A DNA stretch of 64,000 nt from Caldora sp965222765 (GTDB taxonomy: Bacteria; Cyanobacteriota; Cyanobacteriia; Cyanobacteriales; Coleofasciculaceae): NCBI GenBank assembly GCA_965222765.1, contig CBDCVG010000093.1:124001-188000 (forward strand), given 5' to 3'. Numbering within the stretch: position 1 is the first letter of the stretch; each line of letters starts with the position of its first letter. The notes beneath the pieces were generated by a model. The model worked only from the letters and a program-made list of their open reading frames with translations, was not told the origin of the DNA and made no database searches. Below are positions 8,648-18,896 of this stretch, piece after piece. The translations under genes were made by a program, and so were the position numbers.

Positions 8648-11600
8648 CTACTCCACCAGCTTCTCAACCCAAGCATCACTACCTCCTTGATTAGTTCCAC
8701 CCAAATCGCCAACAGTCTCTCCTGCTATATAGACGAAACCCAAATCATCGGCAAAGACTCCATTTGCTGCATCTTCACCAGCAGTACCCCGCTGCTGCTG
8801 CCACAACAAGTTGAAATTAGAGTCGTACTTGGCTACCCAAGCATCACTATTCCCCTGATTAGTATCATCCAAATCACCAAAAGTGCGACCAGTAATATAA
8901 ACATTACCTGCACTATCAGCAGCAATACTGGTGGCATTGTCTAAACGGTTGGTTCCCAACTGTTCTTTCTGCAGCTGTTCACCATTGCTGTCATACTCAG
9001 CTATCCAAGCATCACTATTCCCTTGATGGCTGCCAGCACTTTTAAAGTTACCCTGAGTGTTACCAGTAATGAAAATCCGACCAGCACTATTAATAGCGAT
9101 ACCTGTAGCTTCATCGGCAGCTGATGTTCCTAGCTGTTCCTGCCACTGCCGGTCAAGGTTAGAGTCATACTTAGCAATCCAAGCATCTGTACTGCCAAGA
9201 TTATTACCATCTAAGTCCCCAGCAGTAGTACCAGTGATGTAGATATTACCAGCATTATCGACAGCTATGCCACTAGCTTCATCGTACTCAGAAGTCCCCA
9301 ATTGCCTTTTCTGCCACTGCTGAGTAGTAGCATCGTACTTAGCAATCCAGGCATCTCGATTCCCTTCACTAGCACCACCAAAGTCACCATCAGTGCCACC
9401 GGTCAGATAGATATTACCAGCATTATCAACAGCAATACCATTGGCATAGTCAGAGTTGGGAGACGGCAACTGTTGGATCAATTTCCTGTCGCCTGCACTA
9501 TTGTACATAGCAACCCAGGCATCGCGATCGCTCACACCTGACTGCGGATCTATTGAACCATCAGTAATGCCAGTGAGGTAGACATTACCAGCATTATCGA
9601 CAGCTATGCCATTGGCTTCGTCATACTCAGAACTACCCAATTGTCGCTTCCACACTTCGTTGCCTTCACTGTCATACTTAGCAACCCAGGCATCATAGAT
9701 TCCCTCATTGTTACCATCCAAATTACCAGAGGTGCGACCAGTCATGTAGACATTACCCTCGCTATCTACCACCACAGCATTGGCTTTATCGGAATTGGCA
9801 GTTCCCAACTGTTGAGTCCAGAGACTAACCTCATCTTCAATGGTTACTGTGGCACTGGGAGTATCTATGCCATACTCTGAACTGGCAGTTAAGTCAAGTA
9901 TCACTGTCTCATTGCCTTCTCGCACATCGTCAGCAAAGGGGTTAACCGCGATCGTGGCAGTAGTTTGACCAGGAGCAATATTCACAATGCCAGTGAGGGG
10001 GTCATAATCTGTACCATTGGTAGCAGTTCCTCCAATGCTGTAATTCACCGTCAGCTGTTGGCTGATATCACCACCAGTACGGTTAATCGTAAACAGTCCA
10101 GAATCCCCTGCTTCTGAAGCATTGGGGTCAGTAGGACTAATGGAGACAATGGTTTCCTTAGCCACATTAATATTTACCTGAACTGGGGGACTGGACACCG
10201 CATTACCATCATTGGCAACGACAGTGAAAGCAGGCACAGAAGAACCAGCAGTACTAGGAGTCCAGACGAGTTGTTCACCTTTTGCCAAGGTTGTCACTCC
10301 TGGAGTGATGGATGAACCATCCTTAGTCAAAGTACCCGACAACAGAGAGTCAATCTGGAATTCAATAGCATCCCCCTCTACATCTGCCTCATTAGCCGCA
10401 TTGGCTAATGAGTCATATTTAATCGTCAACGGCTGGTTCTCTGTTGCACCAGGAAGAGTTGGCACTGAAGTCAAAGTCGGAGCATCATTGACCGCAGTAC
10501 CAATGAGGTTAATCGTACCTGTGGCTGGGTCAGTAGGATGAGCTACCTCTGCACTAATCGTCACATTGCCATTAAAGTTAGCTACAGGCTGAAACTTGAG
10601 ATTAGCTAGATCAATATTCACTTTACCAGCACTACCCGTAGTTTGCCAGACACCGTTAGGATTCGAGCTAATACCATCATCACCGGATTCAAGTTTACCC
10701 ATGCTGGGGTCTAGAGTCAGGGTAACTGTAGTCTGATCATCTGGGTCATCAACCTCAATCGGCTTTAATTTGAGGGGGGTATCCTCAATATAGGTAAGAG
10801 TCTGGTCTAGATCGGTAACAATGGGAACATCATCAACTGGTGTACCGATCAGGTCAATAGTGCCAGTCAGGGGAGTAACTACCCCAGTATTTGGGTCAGG
10901 AAGATTATCCGTCGCCTTAACGTCAATGGTCAGGTTACCATTAAAGTTGGCGGTTGGGACAAACTGAAGATCAGCAAGTAAGGCATTGACATCATCCAGT
11001 AAACCACTAACTTGCCACAAACCTGTATCTGAATCAAAGGTTGATTGAGCTGTACCTTGAGTAGCAGTGGTAAGACTACCAGCAGTGGGATTATCCAGTT
11101 GCAAACTGATGGAAATCACATCATCCAAGTCCGTGTCAGCAACCACAATACTCTCCAAACCAAGGGGTTGATCCTCGGTATAGGTTAGAGATACAGGCAA
11201 GGTGAGTTCTAACTGGTTATTAACATACAACCTGGTAACATCATGCCGTTCAACCCAAACCTGGGAACTGTAATCCCCAGTCAGCGCCACCTGCAACTCG
11301 TTGCTATTACCATTCACCGCACCCTCAATCGCGATACCCTCAACCGTATTTCCGGCTTGCAGCCGTTTAGTCAAGTCTTGATCGCCATTGCGGTTATAAC
11401 CAACCAACCAGGTAGGAGCAGTACCCGGATCATCCCCTAATTGACCCTGGCTATTAACGGCAAGATAGATATCTCCTGTCTCCCGGTTGACATCCACATC
11501 CGTAGCAGAATCATTAACTTCAGTACCAAACTGTTCAACCCACTGTTGGTCAAGACTACTGTCATACTTAGCGACAAAGGCATCCTCCCCTCCAGCATTA

Positions 11601-14600
11601 GTCTTGTTTGGTAAGCTACCGTCAGTAGTACCTGAAATCAAGACATTGCCTGCACCATCCACAGCCACACCAGAGGCAGAGTCATTGGCATTACTCCCCA
11701 GTTGGGTGAACTGCCAATTACCACTGTTGTTGTATTTAGCAACAAAGGCATCTTCACCTCCAGCATTAATACTTCCCAAGTTACCCTCGGTAGTACCAGA
11801 AACATAGATGCTGCCTGTACCATCTACAGCTACCCCGGAGGAGGAGTCATCCGCAGCCGTTCCAAACTGCTTCGGGTCAGTCCACAACTCATTACCCTGG
11901 GTATCATACTTGGCAATAAAGGCATCCTTACCTCCAGCATTAATACCTCCCAAGTTACCCTCGGTAGTGCCAGAAATATAGATATTGTCTTGGCTATCAA
12001 TGGTAATCCCACTAGCTGAGTCATCCGCCACTGTTCCTAGCTGTCTGACCCACTGCCGATCCGCCTGAGCGCCTGAGCCATCGTACTTAGCCAGCCAAGC
12101 ATCAGCCCCTCCGAAGTTATTGTTATTATCCCCTAAAATACCTTTAGTGGTACCAGTAACATAAACCTGGTCTTGACTATCAACCGCAATGCCCATAGAG
12201 TCGTCATAACCAGTATCTCCCAGAAATTCAGCCCACTGTAAAGCACCAACACTATCGTACTTGAGCAAGAAGGCTTTATACCCTGGCAGAGGAGAATCAA
12301 GGTCAGTGGGATGATGCCGCCATCCTGTCATATAGACATTCCCCTGGCTATCAAAGACAACATCCTTTGCCTTATAAATGACTCCAGGTCCCGGTCCACC
12401 GCTTGGTGGTGGCCAAGATTCCTGCCATTCCAACTCCGACTGCTTAATTACCTCAAATGTCACCTGCACTGAAACAGAGGCAGCGTTACCATCCCAGGCA
12501 CTCACCTTAAAGGCAGGTATCTGGTCACCAAAATTGTCAGGCGTCCAAATCAGTTGGTCATCTGGAGAAATCGTGTCACCAAGAACAATGGGTTGACCAT
12601 TCTTCGTCAACTGACCAGAATCTACTGAGTCAATCCGGAACGAGAGGGTGTCTTGATCCACATCTTCTGCTTGAGTCGCTATCCCCAAGGACTCATGAGT
12701 AATAGCAAAGGGATTGTTTTCAACCGCACCAAAGAACTTAGCTGGTTCTACAGTCGGTACGTCATTAACAGGAATGCCATTGAGATTGATTGTACCGGTG
12801 AGAGGAGCAGAAACATCATCCGTTACCGTAACTTCAGCAGTAAGATCGCCATTGAAGTTTTCCGCAGGCTGAAATTCGAGTCTGGAGAGTAAATCATTGA
12901 CATTGCTAACAGAATCATTAATCGAGGTTTGCCAAACACCGTTACTGTCTGAAACCACATCATCAGATACCAGTTGACCAGCATCAGGATTGTCAAGGGT
13001 AATGGTAACTGTAGTTACCCCATCAGGGTCAGTAATTTCAATCGGTGTTAGTGGGAGCGGAGTATCCTCTGTATAATCATGAGTTTGATCCAGAGGATTC
13101 GCAATATGAGGTCCAGGCACTTCCACATCGGCAATGCTTACTGCACCACTGGTATTGTTGCCCAGTTGATAGGTATTATTAGCAGTTAAGTTAACCTCGA
13201 CGGTTTCATCCCCTTCTACCTGGTCATCAAGTCTGGGGATAATGGGAATCGTTGCAGTTGTTTCATTGGCAGCGATCGTAACAATTCCACTCAGATGAGG
13301 ATAATCTCCACTCCAAGGGTCGTTCTGGTTACCATTGGTAGCTGTTCCTGCTAAGTTATAATTCACCTCCAGCGGTGCTGCCTGATTACCACCGAAGCGG
13401 CTGACGAGAAATTCCCCAGGTTCGCCGCCTTCGCTCAAATCCGTTTCTTCAGGAGGAGTGAGATCGACAATCGGTTGTTCATTTTCGGCAATGGTCACTG
13501 TAGCATTGTTGTTCGTACCGAGATCATAAGCACCGGAGTCTAAGTTAACCTCCACTGTCTCATACCATTCCACCTCAGTATCATCAATGGGATTAACATC
13601 AATCGTCGCCTCCGTCTCACCAGCGGCAATCGTAACACTCCCACTCAAAGGTTCGTAATCCGTACCATTGGTAGCAGTTCCAGCCACGGTATAATTAACA
13701 ATCAAATCCTCATTGAGATTACCACCAACGCGAGTAACCAGGAATTGACCAGGATTGTCAGATTCCCCAGCATCGGAGTCATGAGCAGCGATCGCAACTA
13801 AAGAGTTTTCATTCTCAGCAATATTCACCGTCGCACTGCTATCTCCACCCACGTTATAGATATCGTCGGCTTGTAGGGAGAGGGTTACCGTCTCATTCCA
13901 TTCCCGTAGGCTGTCATCAATGGTTTTGAGGTCAATGGTGGCAGTACTTTCACCATCTGGAATCCAGATGCTCCCACTCAAAGGTTGGTAATCTGTACCA
14001 TTGGTAGCAGTTCCAGCCACTGAGTAGAATACCTCTAAATCCCCTTTCGTACCGCCTACTCGCTCGACAGTAAACTGACCATCTGCACCTCCCTCAACAG
14101 CATTAGGTTGGTTAGCTTCAATGGTGACGGTTTGGGGATTCTCGGTCCCGAAAACATTCAATTGCCAGGAATCCCAAATACCAGTAAGATCGTTATCTTC
14201 CTGATCGAACACCTGCAACTTCCAATCTCCTAGGGACGATTCACCCCAATGACGCGCTGAAGTAAACAACCAGCCGTGGGACTCTTCTGAGAGTTCCGTA
14301 TGGCTTTCAGCCAGCACTGATTGAGTACCATCAGGAGAGGTAAGTACAATTCTGAGGTCACCTTGAAAATCATGGGTGGCGTCAAACATTACCTCTACCC
14401 ATTCGACATTAATGTCCTCCTTGATCGTAATTGTGTCCTCAATACCACCAGAGGAAGCAGACTCCGGAATCAACTGACCCTGAGTGAAAGTATGCTTTTC
14501 ACGGGCCACCACTTCTGGTTCCAAGGGTGTCCAATTTGTCGCTGCCTCCACCGCTGCTGCCACATCAACCGCACCAAAGCCATATTTATGGTTAATGTGG

Positions 14601-17110
14601 TATCCAGCTCCATTGATAGTCCAATCTGAATCAGACAGATCATTCTTCTGAGCCGTTTGGATTAAGATATGTTGTACATCCCGCCAAGTCAAAGTGGGAT
14701 TAGCTTCCAGCATCAGAGCAGTTACCCCAGAAACAGCGGCTGCGGCTGAGTCAGTGCTGCCAGTATTACCCTCGAATCCTGTTAAATTAGAGTAGGCACT
14801 CACCAGAATCGGAGCTCCTGGTTCGCTCTCCAAAGCGTGTCCACCGTTGGCATCAATAGCTGCAACGGCGATCGTATGGCGAGAGTTGGCGAAGGGATTA
14901 TAGTTTGCATTGAGCTGGGAAAGTCCATTATCCCCTGCTTCAAATACAAAGATACTACCTAATCCATCGCGACCCCGATTGGCTCCTGTCTCCAACTCAA
15001 ACTCACTCTGAGGTAAATCCAGCCAGTAGCTATCTCCCCAACTATTGTTGTAGATGTCAATATCTTGATTGAGGTAGGAAAGAGCATCCCCTATCTGGGA
15101 ATCGAAAACGGTATCAGCCGTCAGCCTTAGTCCCGCCAAGGAAGCATCAGGCGCAACACCAGTCACTCCAGCACCATTACCAGCAGCCATCAACCCCATT
15201 GCTGTCCCGTGCATTTGGTCAGGTAACGGTGTTGGGTCGGTATCATAACTACCGTTGACTATCTCATTGAAATCGCGGCTCAAATCTGAGCGATAATTAC
15301 TTTGTAGCGCTGGATGGGTAAATTGCAACCCGTTATCCACAATACCAATGACCACTCCCTGTCCTGTGACATCGAGTTGGAAGTCATTCCAACTGGGAAT
15401 GGTGGTGAGATTAGGAGCAATAGTACTACTAGAGGGCGGTGGCTCAATGGGGATAAGTGGGTAGAAAAATTCCAACCCTGTTGTAGATGATAGCTGTCCT
15501 GCCACTACTCCAGGGTCAGAACCCTGAGAAAATTGCCAAGTAAAGGTATTGGGAATATGACCCGTTGCTCCCAAATTTTGGGCTCCAATACTTGTGGCTA
15601 AAGTGTCGGCAGATTGACCAGCTTGCACACTAACTACCCATTGCTGAGTCGATTCAAGTTCATCTGAAGTGTAGGAGTTGAGATTAACTGCCCGTTCAAT
15701 GGCATACTTCACCCGATCTGAGAACCCCTCTGTAGATCTGGCGGAGAGGATAGTAAAACTTTGGCTAAACTGATTACTGGCAGCATCAGCTTGATCATAG
15801 GCGATCGCACTCAAAGTATAGCGACCCGGTGCTAAACCTGTTAACTCATAGTCGAAAGTCCCCCGACCAAAGCTATCTTCGTGGAAACTGATAGCATGAG
15901 CAATATCCATTGGGTTCCCGCCATTGTGCTGTAGCAAAAACTCAACTCGATTCAAGTCCCCAACTCCGTTGGCATCACGCACACTGCCACCCAAAACATC
16001 TATCTTTTCATCCAAGGCATAGAATGTCTGGGTGCTAAATTGCAGTGACTCCGGTGCAATATTGGGTGGCTTGAGTTGATCTCTCATCCTCCCCCATTCA
16101 GGTGTCTTCCTCCAATCTTTCCCTAGATCAATCACTTCATCTATCGGCACAGCGCTACCAGTCGCACCCCCCACCTGGAAGATAATGTCGTTGTAATCAA
16201 GATCTGTCCAGCCATCAACCCGCAAATCTTCCATAACGAAGATACTGCCATCCCCTGTGACATCGGCAATCTGTCCCACATGGAAAGCATCATGAGGGTT
16301 AGCCGTTGCCAAGGAAAACAAGGGACGCTTAGCACCACCAATAGCAGGGTTATCGATCACATCCTGCACCTTGCCATTGGGAACCAGCATCACGGCAAAT
16401 TCAGCCGTTGGCTTCATGGTAAAAGTCTTGAGCCCCTGGTATTCTCCCTTGTTCCAGTTTCGCGGCTCCCCTAATTTGCCATTAAACCTGGCTCCTTCCT
16501 TGGGGTCAGAAATCACTACATGACCCAACTCAGAACCACTCAAAGCACGACTAGCAGCTTCCTCGATAAACTCCTTAGAACCAAGTGCAAACTGCTCCAT
16601 TCCCTCTAGGCTGAAAATGGCAACTTCTCCCCGGTAGGCACCACCATCAAACAGAAAATCAATACTAACTTCTCCCGTGTCGCCCACAGTGAAAACCCCA
16701 GAGTAAAACTGAGGATTAGGTTGAGCAATTTCGGCAGTGAGAATACCACCATCAGTGAGCAAATCTCCATGCAACTCACCCACAAGAGGCTGATTTTGAG
16801 TGGTAACATTAAGCAGCTCATTAGACCTCACCGTACTGCTACTGAGTTCTAAGTTACTACCAAGAACCGCAGCATTTTGATTCAGCAAAAAGTTGACATC
16901 CAACCCTGAATCAAAGCTACTTACTTCCGGAACTGGCAGCATCAAGAGTGGCTCCACTCCAGAACTCATTGCACCCGCTCTTGGGGATACCCCAAACAGA
17001 GGATTATTATCCCAACCCCTCGCTAAAAGACCATTCCCTGTTAGTTCGGTTCCTCCACTCAAACCAAAAGTCTGTGTCCCATTGCTTAGAACTGGCTCAA
17101 TCCCTTCCAT
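8648..17110 (-). CDS. Giant multidomain surface/secreted protein: DUF4114, subtilase, P domain, Calx-beta, cadherin-like, two SBBP propellers
   Basis: The chosen ATG (17110) follows GGAGAG by 6 bases; the frame extends to a TTG at 17170 without a better site. About 2820 residues. In order: N-terminal low-similarity region; DUF4114 near 235-320 (DLDYNDIIFQV); an Ig/cadherin-like module; an S8 prodomain and subtilase, 470-870 (Asp in IGIVDNG near 592, His in MHGTAMG near 633); a proprotein-convertase P domain, 875-990; three Calx-beta repeats, 990-1330 (AGTATNGTDY); cadherin-like modules; seven SBBP repeats, 1565-1955; three more cadherin-like modules; one Calx-beta; and seven further SBBP repeats to the C-terminus. 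The Ser position of the triad aligns with Asp, so proteolysis is doubtful. No signal peptide or RTX tail is visible; the export route is unknown. Adhesion or matrix roles are inference. Confidence 0.9.
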   Translation of the reverse strand: MEGIEPVLSNGTQTFGLSGGTELTGNGLLARGWDNNPLFGVSPRAGAMSSGVEPLLMLPVPEVSSFDSGLDVNFLLNQNAAVLGSNLELSSSTVRSNELLNVTTQNQPLVGELHGDLLTDGGILTAEIAQPNPQFYSGVFTVGDTGEVSIDFLFDGGAYRGEVAIFSLEGMEQFALGSKEFIEEAASRALSGSELGHVVISDPKEGARFNGKLGEPRNWNKGEYQGLKTFTMKPTAEFAVMLVPNGKVQDVIDNPAIGGAKRPLFSLATANPHDAFHVGQIADVTGDGSIFVMEDLRVDGWTDLDYNDIIFQVGGATGSAVPIDEVIDLGKDWRKTPEWGRMRDQLKPPNIAPESLQFSTQTFYALDEKIDVLGGSVRDANGVGDLNRVEFLLQHNGGNPMDIAHAISFHEDSFGRGTFDYELTGLAPGRYTLSAIAYDQADAASNQFSQSFTILSARSTEGFSDRVKYAIERAVNLNSYTSDELESTQQWVVSVQAGQSADTLATSIGAQNLGATGHIPNTFTWQFSQGSDPGVVAGQLSSTTGLEFFYPLIPIEPPPSSSTIAPNLTTIPSWNDFQLDVTGQGVVIGIVDNGLQFTHPALQSNYRSDLSRDFNEIVNGSYDTDPTPLPDQMHGTAMGLMAAGNGAGVTGVAPDASLAGLRLTADTVFDSQIGDALSYLNQDIDIYNNSWGDSYWLDLPQSEFELETGANRGRDGLGSIFVFEAGDNGLSQLNANYNPFANSRHTIAVAAIDANGGHALESEPGAPILVSAYSNLTGFEGNTGSTDSAAAAVSGVTALMLEANPTLTWRDVQHILIQTAQKNDLSDSDWTINGAGYHINHKYGFGAVDVAAAVEAATNWTPLEPEVVAREKHTFTQGQLIPESASSGGIEDTITIKEDINVEWVEVMFDATHDFQGDLRIVLTSPDGTQSVLAESHTELSEESHGWLFTSARHWGESSLGDWKLQVFDQEDNDLTGIWDSWQLNVFGTENPQTVTIEANQPNAVEGGADGQFTVERVGGTKGDLEVFYSVAGTATNGTDYQPLSGSIWIPDGESTATIDLKTIDDSLREWNETVTLSLQADDIYNVGGDSSATVNIAENENSLVAIAAHDSDAGESDNPGQFLVTRVGGNLNEDLIVNYTVAGTATNGTDYEPLSGSVTIAAGETEATIDVNPIDDTEVEWYETVEVNLDSGAYDLGTNNNATVTIAENEQPIVDLTPPEETDLSEGGEPGEFLVSRFGGNQAAPLEVNYNLAGTATNGNQNDPWSGDYPHLSGIVTIAANETTATIPIIPRLDDQVEGDETVEVNLTANNTYQLGNNTSGAVSIADVEVPGPHIANPLDQTHDYTEDTPLPLTPIEITDPDGVTTVTITLDNPDAGQLVSDDVVSDSNGVWQTSINDSVSNVNDLLSRLEFQPAENFNGDLTAEVTVTDDVSAPLTGTINLNGIPVNDVPTVEPAKFFGAVENNPFAITHESLGIATQAEDVDQDTLSFRIDSVDSGQLTKNGQPIVLGDTISPDDQLIWTPDNFGDQIPAFKVSAWDGNAASVSVQVTFEVIKQSELEWQESWPPPSGGPGPGVIYKAKDVVFDSQGNVYMTGWRHHPTDLDSPLPGYKAFLLKYDSVGALQWAEFLGDTGYDDSMGIAVDSQDQVYVTGTTKGILGDNNNNFGGADAWLAKYDGSGAQADRQWVRQLGTVADDSASGITIDSQDNIYISGTTEGNLGGINAGGKDAFIAKYDTQGNELWTDPKQFGTAADDSSSGVAVDGTGSIYVSGTTEGNLGSINAGGEDAFVAKYNNSGNWQFTQLGSNANDSASGVAVDGAGNVLISGTTDGSLPNKTNAGGEDAFVAKYDSSLDQQWVEQFGTEVNDSATDVDVNRETGDIYLAVNSQGQLGDDPGTAPTWLVGYNRNGDQDLTKRLQAGNTVEGIAIEGAVNGNSNELQVALTGDYSSQVWVERHDVTRLYVNNQLELTLPVSLTYTEDQPLGLESIVVADTDLDDVISISLQLDNPTAGSLTTATQGTAQSTFDSDTGLWQVSGLLDDVNALLADLQFVPTANFNGNLTIDVKATDNLPDPNTGVVTPLTGTIDLIGTPVDDVPIVTDLDQTLTYIEDTPLKLKPIEVDDPDDQTTVTLTLDPSMGKLESGDDGISSNPNGVWQTTGSAGKVNIDLANLKFQPVANFNGNVTISAEVAHPTDPATGTINLIGTAVNDAPTLTSVPTLPGATENQPLTIKYDSLANAANEADVEGDAIEFQIDSLLSGTLTKDGSSITPGVTTLAKGEQLVWTPSTAGSSVPAFTVVANDGNAVSSPPVQVNINVAKETIVSISPTDPNASEAGDSGLFTINRTGGDISQQLTVNYSIGGTATNGTDYDPLTGIVNIAPGQTTATIAVNPFADDVREGNETVILDLTASSEYGIDTPSATVTIEDEVSLWTQQLGTANSDKANAVVVDSEGNVYMTGRTSGNLDGNNEGIYDAWVAKYDSEGNEVWKRQLGSSEYDEANGIAVDNAGNVYLTGITDGSIDPQSGVSDRDAWVAMYNSAGDRKLIQQLPSPNSDYANGIAVDNAGNIYLTGGTDGDFGGASEGNRDAWIAKYDATTQQWQKRQLGTSEYDEASGIAVDNAGNIYITGTTAGDLDGNNLGSTDAWIAKYDSNLDRQWQEQLGTSAADEATGIAINSAGRIFITGNTQGNFKSAGSHQGNSDAWIAEYDSNGEQLQKEQLGTNRLDNATSIAADSAGNVYITGRTFGDLDDTNQGNSDAWVAKYDSNFNLLWQQQRGTAGEDAANGVFADDLGFVYIAGETVGDLGGTNQGGSDAWVEKLVE

Positions 17111-17267
17111 CACTAACTCTCCAACAAACGCGACTGCACATGGCAGGTTAGTGTTTGCACTCTCAGGCAAAGCAGTTGAGCTATCCTGCCATCTGTTTTC
17201 TTCTTTGGGAGAGAGTAATAAAAACTATGCACCCGAGAGAGTGTCAGGGGGGTATGAAAACCTCACA

Positions 17268-17466
17268 AGGGTAGGTTTTTAATATTTCGCTGAAGATGAG
17301 ACAAGGGAGGAAAGTAGACAAGTAGACAAGGAAGATTTTTCACGAAAAACTGGGCTTTTAAGCGTCTTGGATTTTTGACAACCAAACAGCATTTTGTACG
17401 GTTTTCCTCTCTTGTCACCTTGTCCACCTTGTCTTGTCCCAACCCGAAAGTAAAAAACCTACCCTT
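17268..17466. repeat. Inverted-repeat element between the giant gene and metK
   Basis: AAGGGTAGGTTTTT (17268-17281) is mirrored by AAAAAACCTACCCTT (17452-17466) about 185 bases later. The interior is rich in tandem-like 'gtagacaag' and 'ccttgtc' tracts, themselves inverted. No gene. It is probably a MITE or repeat-derived spacer in the 450-base gap upstream of the giant gene. Confidence 0.5.
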
Positions 17467-17521
17467 CTCAGGGGGGGTATGGAAACCGGATTTGGTATTA
17501 TTCGGTTCGTAAGTATACAAA

Positions 17522-17549
17522 AAATCCCACGACTACAAGCCGTGGGACT
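17522..17549 (-). terminator. Intrinsic terminator of metK
   Basis: On the minus strand GTCCCACGGCTTGTAGTCGTGGGA folds into a strong hairpin followed by TTTTTT (plus A run 17519-17524), 12 bases after the metK stop. The stem resembles CCCACG...CGTGGG hairpins found at IS200/IS605 ends, such as 41396-41422, so it may descend from one. Confidence 0.85.
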
Positions 17550-17560
17550 GTCACAATTTA

Positions 17561-18823
17561 TTATCCTAATGAAGCAGAAACAGGCTGTCTGATAGCTTCC
17601 TTCAATAGTTCTGCTTTATCCGTTCTTTCCCAAGGCAGATCTAAATCTGGGCGACCAAAATGACCATAAGCTGCAGTGTCCTGATAAAAACGACCACCGC
17701 GCTTTTGTGGCAAGCTACGCAGATTGAATGTCTGGATAATTCCAGCAGGACGGAGTTCAAAATGCTGTTGTACTAGTTCCAGCAATCGATCCTCTTCAAC
17801 TTTACCAGTGCCAAAGGTTTCTATCATAATGCTCACTGGTCGAGCCACCCCAATGGCGTAACTCAACTGAACTTCGCATTTTTCTGCTAAACCTGCTGCC
17901 ACAATATTTTTCGCCACATAGCGGGAGGCATAGGCAGCAGAACGGTCTACCTTTGTAGGATCTTTTCCTGAAAAGGCTCCGCCACCGTGACGGGAGTAAC
18001 CGCCATAGGTGTCAATGATGATTTTACGACCAGTGAGACCAGCATCCCCTTGAGGACCACCAATAACAAATTTGCCGGTGGGATTGACGAGAAACCGTGT
18101 TTCCTTGCTTGGTTTGATGTCAATATCAGCAAACGCTGGCTTTACTACAGCTTCCCACAGATCATCTTTAATTTTTGCCTGCACAGCTTCCTCAGCTGTA
18201 ATGTCCCCAATTGTGGCCTGATGTTGTGTAGAGATGAGAATGGTATCAATGCCTACAGGACGTCCATCTTCGTAGCTAATGGTGACTTGGCTTTTACCAT
18301 CAGGACGTAAGTAGGGCAATTGACCAGCTTTACGGACTTCTGCCAGATGCCGAGAAACCCTATTTGCCATACTTATAGGCAACGGCATCAATTCAGGAGT
18401 CTCATTGCAAGCAAAGCCAAACATCAGCCCTTGATCACCAGCGCCAATCGCATCTAACTCATCTTCGCTCATTTCCTCACGACTTTCACGGGCAGCGGTG
18501 ACCCCTTGGGAAATATCAGCAGATTGTTCGTCTAGAGCAATTAAAACAGAGCAACTGTTGGAACAGAAGCCATTTTCAGCTTCGGTATAGCCAATTTCAG
18601 CAATTTTCTTGCGTGCCAAATCAATGTAATTGATCTGAGCTTGAGAAGTTATTTCCCCTGTAATGAGTACCAAGCCAGTATTCACAACAACTTCTGCCGC
18701 AACACGGCTATGGTTGTCTTGGGTCAGCAGGGCATCTAAAATAGTGTCAGAAATCTGATCACAGACTTTGTCAGGATGACCTTCGGTAACTGATTCAGAA
18801 GTAAATAGGTAACTACGAGACAA
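17561..18823 (-). CDS. metK: S-adenosylmethionine synthetase
   Basis: 420 residues, normal for MetK. It condenses ATP and methionine to S-adenosylmethionine. Diagnostic stretches: SESVTEGHPDKVCDQISD at the N-terminus, GAGDQGLMFGFA (methionine/ATP loop), and the phosphate-binding GGGAFSGKDPTKVDRSAAY near residue 280. The start is TTG (18823-18821) with a strong AAGGAGA eight bases upstream; no better ATG fits the conserved N-terminus. A weak start with a strong ribosome site, together with the 300-base structured leader, suggests post-transcriptional control. It is followed directly by an intrinsic terminator, so it is monocistronic. speD, which consumes SAM for spermidine synthesis, is 19 kb away. 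Confidence 0.98.
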   Translation of the reverse strand: MSRSYLFTSESVTEGHPDKVCDQISDTILDALLTQDNHSRVAAEVVVNTGLVLITGEITSQAQINYIDLARKKIAEIGYTEAENGFCSNSCSVLIALDEQSADISQGVTAARESREEMSEDELDAIGAGDQGLMFGFACNETPELMPLPISMANRVSRHLAEVRKAGQLPYLRPDGKSQVTISYEDGRPVGIDTILISTQHQATIGDITAEEAVQAKIKDDLWEAVVKPAFADIDIKPSKETRFLVNPTGKFVIGGPQGDAGLTGRKIIIDTYGGYSRHGGGAFSGKDPTKVDRSAAYASRYVAKNIVAAGLAEKCEVQLSYAIGVARPVSIMIETFGTGKVEEDRLLELVQQHFELRPAGIIQTFNLRSLPQKRGGRFYQDTAAYGHFGRPDLDLPWERTDKAELLKEAIRQPVSASLG

Positions 18824-18896
18824 CGATAAATTCTCCTTAAATGGTTGCTGGATTGATAAAGGGTTGGGGCTAATTCAGGCAGTAAGAGTTTATCTG

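Noticed and set aside
9057..12019. Many plus-strand frames of 60-110 codons with Ser/Thr/Ile-rich repeats
   Set aside because: They are antisense shadows of the SBBP and Calx-beta repeats of the giant minus-strand gene.
8648..12420. Regular DNA repeats that might suggest a CRISPR-like array
   Set aside because: Spacing is about 165-180 bases, repeats are degenerate and all lie in frame within coding sequence.
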